DNA from: Syncephalis fuscata
Taxonomy: Eukaryota > Zoopagomycota > Zoopagomycetes > Zoopagales > Piptocephalidaceae
DNA length: 64,000 nt
Direction of reading: 5' to 3'
Assembly: GCA_025786725.1 (NCBI GenBank)
Contig: JAHLTZ010000031.1
Span: 124,001 to 188,000, forward strand
Shown here: positions 61,501 through 64,000 of the stretch, in pieces
Layout of the letters: every line of letters begins with the position of its first letter
Position numbering within the stretch: position 1 is the stretch's first letter
Translations under genes and position numbers: made by a program
The notes under the pieces: generated by a model
Told to the model about the DNA's origin: nothing
What the model saw: the letters and a program-made list of their open reading frames with translations, nothing else
Database searches by the model: none

Positions 61501-62814
61501 TGATTTTACGGTCTAGAGGGGCGGGTGGGGCAATATGGGGTGATGATATAGTAAGGATGGTATTAATACTGCCCCGTTGAAAGTTAGGCAGTGTAAAGGC
61601 CACGCGACTTACAACACCGCCCATTGAATGACCTAGAATAATAACTGAAGTGGGTGCTGGATATAGTAATGATGCTCGATGTGATTGGAATTGAGTGGCG
61701 GGTCGACGTGCATGGTATAAGGTTAGAATATATTGTATAGCATCATTAATATATTCAGCCTGTTCCAACATAGATTGTCCATGAAATGCTGTAAACTCTT
61801 CATTTAAATCAACTATATATATATTATTATTATTATTATTAATAATACTGCTGTTATCTATTCTAATATGAAATACTTACGAGTAAAAAAGTCTAGTCCA
61901 AGTACACCACGTTGTGATGCAGTTGAATCACTTTCTAATTCTTTATGATAATAAATAGCTGCTTCTGAGCCAATAGATTTAACTTGTTTGTAACTACCGG
62001 CATTGCCATGGACAAATAGTATTGGAATACCGTTTAACTATTCATCTACGTATTAGTAGCGTCAGTGTTAAATAAAATAATTACTTACATCATCGAATGT
62101 GTCGTAACCATCTTCTCGGTAGAGATAGAGGGCGTATTTACCCGATAGACGTGTATATTCACTATCAAATTGATCAAGTTGTTTAAAACTAGGCCGTAGA
62201 TAGGACATATCACAAGTCTTTCGATCAAGCTGTCGCGTAAAGTAGGCATGACACGATACAAGAATAAATAGACAGGCCAGTAAAGTGACACTGAATAGAA
62301 GTGGTGACATACGTAGATGTCGTGTGGCCACTTTAAATAGATCCGATGATAAGTGTCGTCGATATGTTGCATCTCGTTGTTCACTGATAGTTGTTTCATT
62401 GTCAGAGTCACTATAGGAAGAACCGTTAGATTCACCTGATGGTGAACGGGATGCAGATTGAGAGGCACCTTGTTGAAGTCGATGACGACCACGAGGATAT
62501 GAGTTAGATGCAGTGGGGGGTGAGGGTGATGCATCTAAATACTCTTTAGTATTAAATGGGGTTGTTTTAATTAATGGTTCATTCACATCTTGATGATGCA
62601 TTGGTTCACTACACTGATTCGATAGTTCATTATTGATTTGATCTTTGGTAATAACTGGTGAGGCTAGTTGGTCGACTGCTACACCAATAAGGGCTGTATC
62701 TTCATCGATTAAACCATCTGTATCCTTGGATTGACTGGTTCCATTAGACGTCGTAATAGAATTATTGTATTCATTGGATGATTTCAATGGCATGGTGGCA
62801 TCATGTGTTGCCAT
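58575..62814 (-). CDS. BST1: GPI inositol-deacylase (PGAP1/BST1)
   Basis: ER membrane esterase that removes the acyl chain from the inositol of GPI anchors, needed for ER exit of GPI proteins. Seven exons: 62814-62089, 62037-61881, 61812-60316 (with breaks), 60263-59337, 59292-59130, 59074-58839, 58795-58575. A disordered Ser-rich cytosolic N-terminus and one TM (LFSVTLLACLFILVSCH) precede GIPILFVHGNAGSYKQVKS, the family hallmark, and VIILGHSMGGVVSRVAF (catalytic Ser). A lumenal region and several C-terminal TM helices follow. An acidic Glu-rich insert (about 60780-60840) is unusual. At least four single-base losses (60992-60994, about 60840, 60705-60707, about 59997) interrupt the frame; all are consistent with assembly error because the protein on both sides is well conserved. 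Confidence 0.9.
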
Positions 62815-63749
62815 ATAGTGAATGACGATAATGGCCGTAACAATAAATACTTCAATTTACTTTCTTTACCAATGGCTATCCTTGAACGGGCCTTTTCTAC
62901 AATCAATACCACACACACAAAAAAAGAGAGAAGAGATAGGTGTATAGTTGTGGACTAGACGTTTACGTTCAAGACGGTGAAAATGTCCGTGAAATAGGTC
63001 AGCAATTAGCAAGAAAGTAAAATAGTAAGTAGATTTGGAAGGCACAGAACGTGCTGGGAATAAATAAACGGAGTGCGATCTTTATAGAATCACCGAACCA
63101 ATAAATAGTTTGTATATGAGTATATAAGAGTAATGCGTATACACGCGTACGTGGGAAGTAAGGATCTGTCTGACTGTGACTAGCGTGTAGTCTACACTAC
63201 GGTGTGTTAAATAGAGCGAAATAAAAAGAAAAGAAGATTCAAGGAGTAGATGAGAAGAAGTAATCTGTGTTATGTCTTTTTTGCTTATTGAATCATTTCT
63301 TTATTGCATAAATCTGGATTACTAATAATAAAGATTAAATTAGAAGTTAAATGATGATTAAATAACATTGATCCCATTACACTGTTATACACTATTTATT
63401 GACGGTTATTTTAATTAGTATCTAATAGAATGGATATTAGTGGATACTATACTATATATATATATTGATAATAAAGGCTAATGATAGATGAATATTAACC
63501 ATATAGCTATGTCTTAAACATGTTCTATTACAATACATTTCGTAATCGTTATAATACAACTAAATATGCCGACGATGTTTAAAAGTAATACATGTATTTA
63601 TGCTGTTTCAGTAATAAAACATAGATGTATTATATAAATGAATAGAATAGTATAACAGAACATTATTTATTCATTATTCTTTATTCATTCACTCGCTCAC
63701 TATTATTTCACTGTATTATTTGAACCGTTAACCAATAACCAATAACAAC
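62815..63749. other. Divergent intergenic region
   Basis: Between PGAP1 (-) and the ECM15-type gene (+). AT-rich; no gene recognised. Confidence 0.5.
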
Positions 63750-64000
63750 ATGGCAGAACGACGACGACAGAATGAAGAACAGCAACAATCGCTGCCTCAT
63801 TTGGATACACATCCCTATTGTATAGGCAATGTCTCTATTGCACCTATTGGTGCTGATTCTTCAATGACAAAGTATACGGAAACATCGAATGCTTGTATGA
63901 AAAAGCATGGACTTAAGCATAAAGTGCGTGCTTGTAGCACGGAATTTGAAGGCCCCTTCGATGAAGTTATGGCGACCCTACGTGAATGTCATCAAGATTT
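63750..64000 (+). CDS. ECM15: ECM15/MTH1187-type thiamine-binding-fold protein (partial, runs off window)
   Basis: The open frame begins MAERRRQNEEQQQSLPHLDT and contains CIGNVSIAPIGADSSMTKY, MKKHGLKHKVRACSTEFEG and FDEVMATLRECHQD, the order and spacing of the UPF0045/DUF77 family (yeast Ecm15, MTH1187), a small ferredoxin-like fold reported to bind thiamine or related ligands. The family is about 100 residues; the visible 83 codons cover most of it, and the 3' end lies beyond 64000. No intron is visible in this part. Confidence 0.85.
   Translation, partial: MAERRRQNEEQQQSLPHLDTHPYCIGNVSIAPIGADSSMTKYTETSNACMKKHGLKHKVRACSTEFEGPFDEVMATLRECHQD

Noticed and set aside
1-64000. CRISPR arrays, tRNA or rRNA genes, bacterial operons
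   Set aside because: No direct-repeat/spacer arrays were seen, no convincing tRNA B-box or cloverleaf, and all supported genes have eukaryotic structure. Small structured RNAs cannot be excluded by eye.

Overview
This is an AT-rich, intron-dense eukaryotic window, almost certainly from a fungus and probably an early-diverging one (Mucoromycota/Zoopagomycota grade; inference only). The reasons are fungal-type genes (an MRN1/Nrd1-like four-RRM protein, a PMT1-type O-mannosyltransferase, a sphingolipid C9-methyltransferase-like protein, an ECM15-type protein) beside genes usually missing from yeasts (a JMJD6-like hydroxylase). There are about 100 spliceosomal introns, mostly 45-80 nt with GTAAGT donors.

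Layout. 0.7-3.1 kb: CCT8 (+). 3.4-4.2 kb: decayed C-terminal half of a Fanzor (eukaryotic TnpB/IS605 OrfB homologue) on the minus strand. 4.4-6.3 kb: intronless subtilisin-like gene (-) without its catalytic His. 7.6-9.6 kb: esterase/lipase (+) with a 6-nt micro-exon. 10.1-11.6 kb: membrane SAM-dependent methyltransferase (-). 11.6-20.9 kb: gene-poor, microsatellite- and pyrimidine-rich DNA with one weak hypothetical gene. 20.9-22.8 kb: intronless C2H2 factor (+). 24.2-26.1 kb: JMJD6 homologue (-), divergent from BCP1 (+). 27.8-31.2 kb: SEC15 (-). 31.3-34.1 kb: PMT1-like (-), divergent from the AP-3 sigma subunit (+) at 34.5-35.2 kb. 35.5-36.3 kb: small, probably mitochondrial protein (+). 36.3-39.0 kb: long CT/CA-rich leader with a 5'UTR intron, then intronless MRN1-like (+). 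43.4-44.7 kb: mitochondrial SAM carrier (+). 44.8-45.3 kb: SmE (-), divergent from glutamine-dependent NAD+ synthetase (+, 17 exons). 49.2-56.6 kb: three tandem P450 copies (truncated, complete, frame-broken). 56.9-58.5 kb: unrecognised acidic, Ser/Thr-rich protein (+). 58.6-62.8 kb: PGAP1/BST1 (-). 63.75 kb to the end: start of an ECM15/MTH1187-type gene.

Most genes are housekeeping functions (protein folding, ribosome assembly chaperoning, exocytosis and vesicle sorting, GPI-anchor and O-mannose processing, splicing, NAD and SAM metabolism) in unrelated neighbours sharing short divergent promoters. Two regulatory genes (C2H2 factor and MRN1-like) stand apart: no coding introns and kilobases of pyrimidine-rich flank.

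The best candidate for something unusual is the Fanzor fossil, which still shows the RuvC/zinc-finger layout and a spliceosomal intron but has a mutated RuvC-I Asp and stops. A second window-wide signal is a set of about 17 reading-frame breaks, every one explained by a single missing base and many in short homopolymers; this looks more like a deletion bias of the assembly than independent gene death, and it affects how several 'broken' genes should be read.
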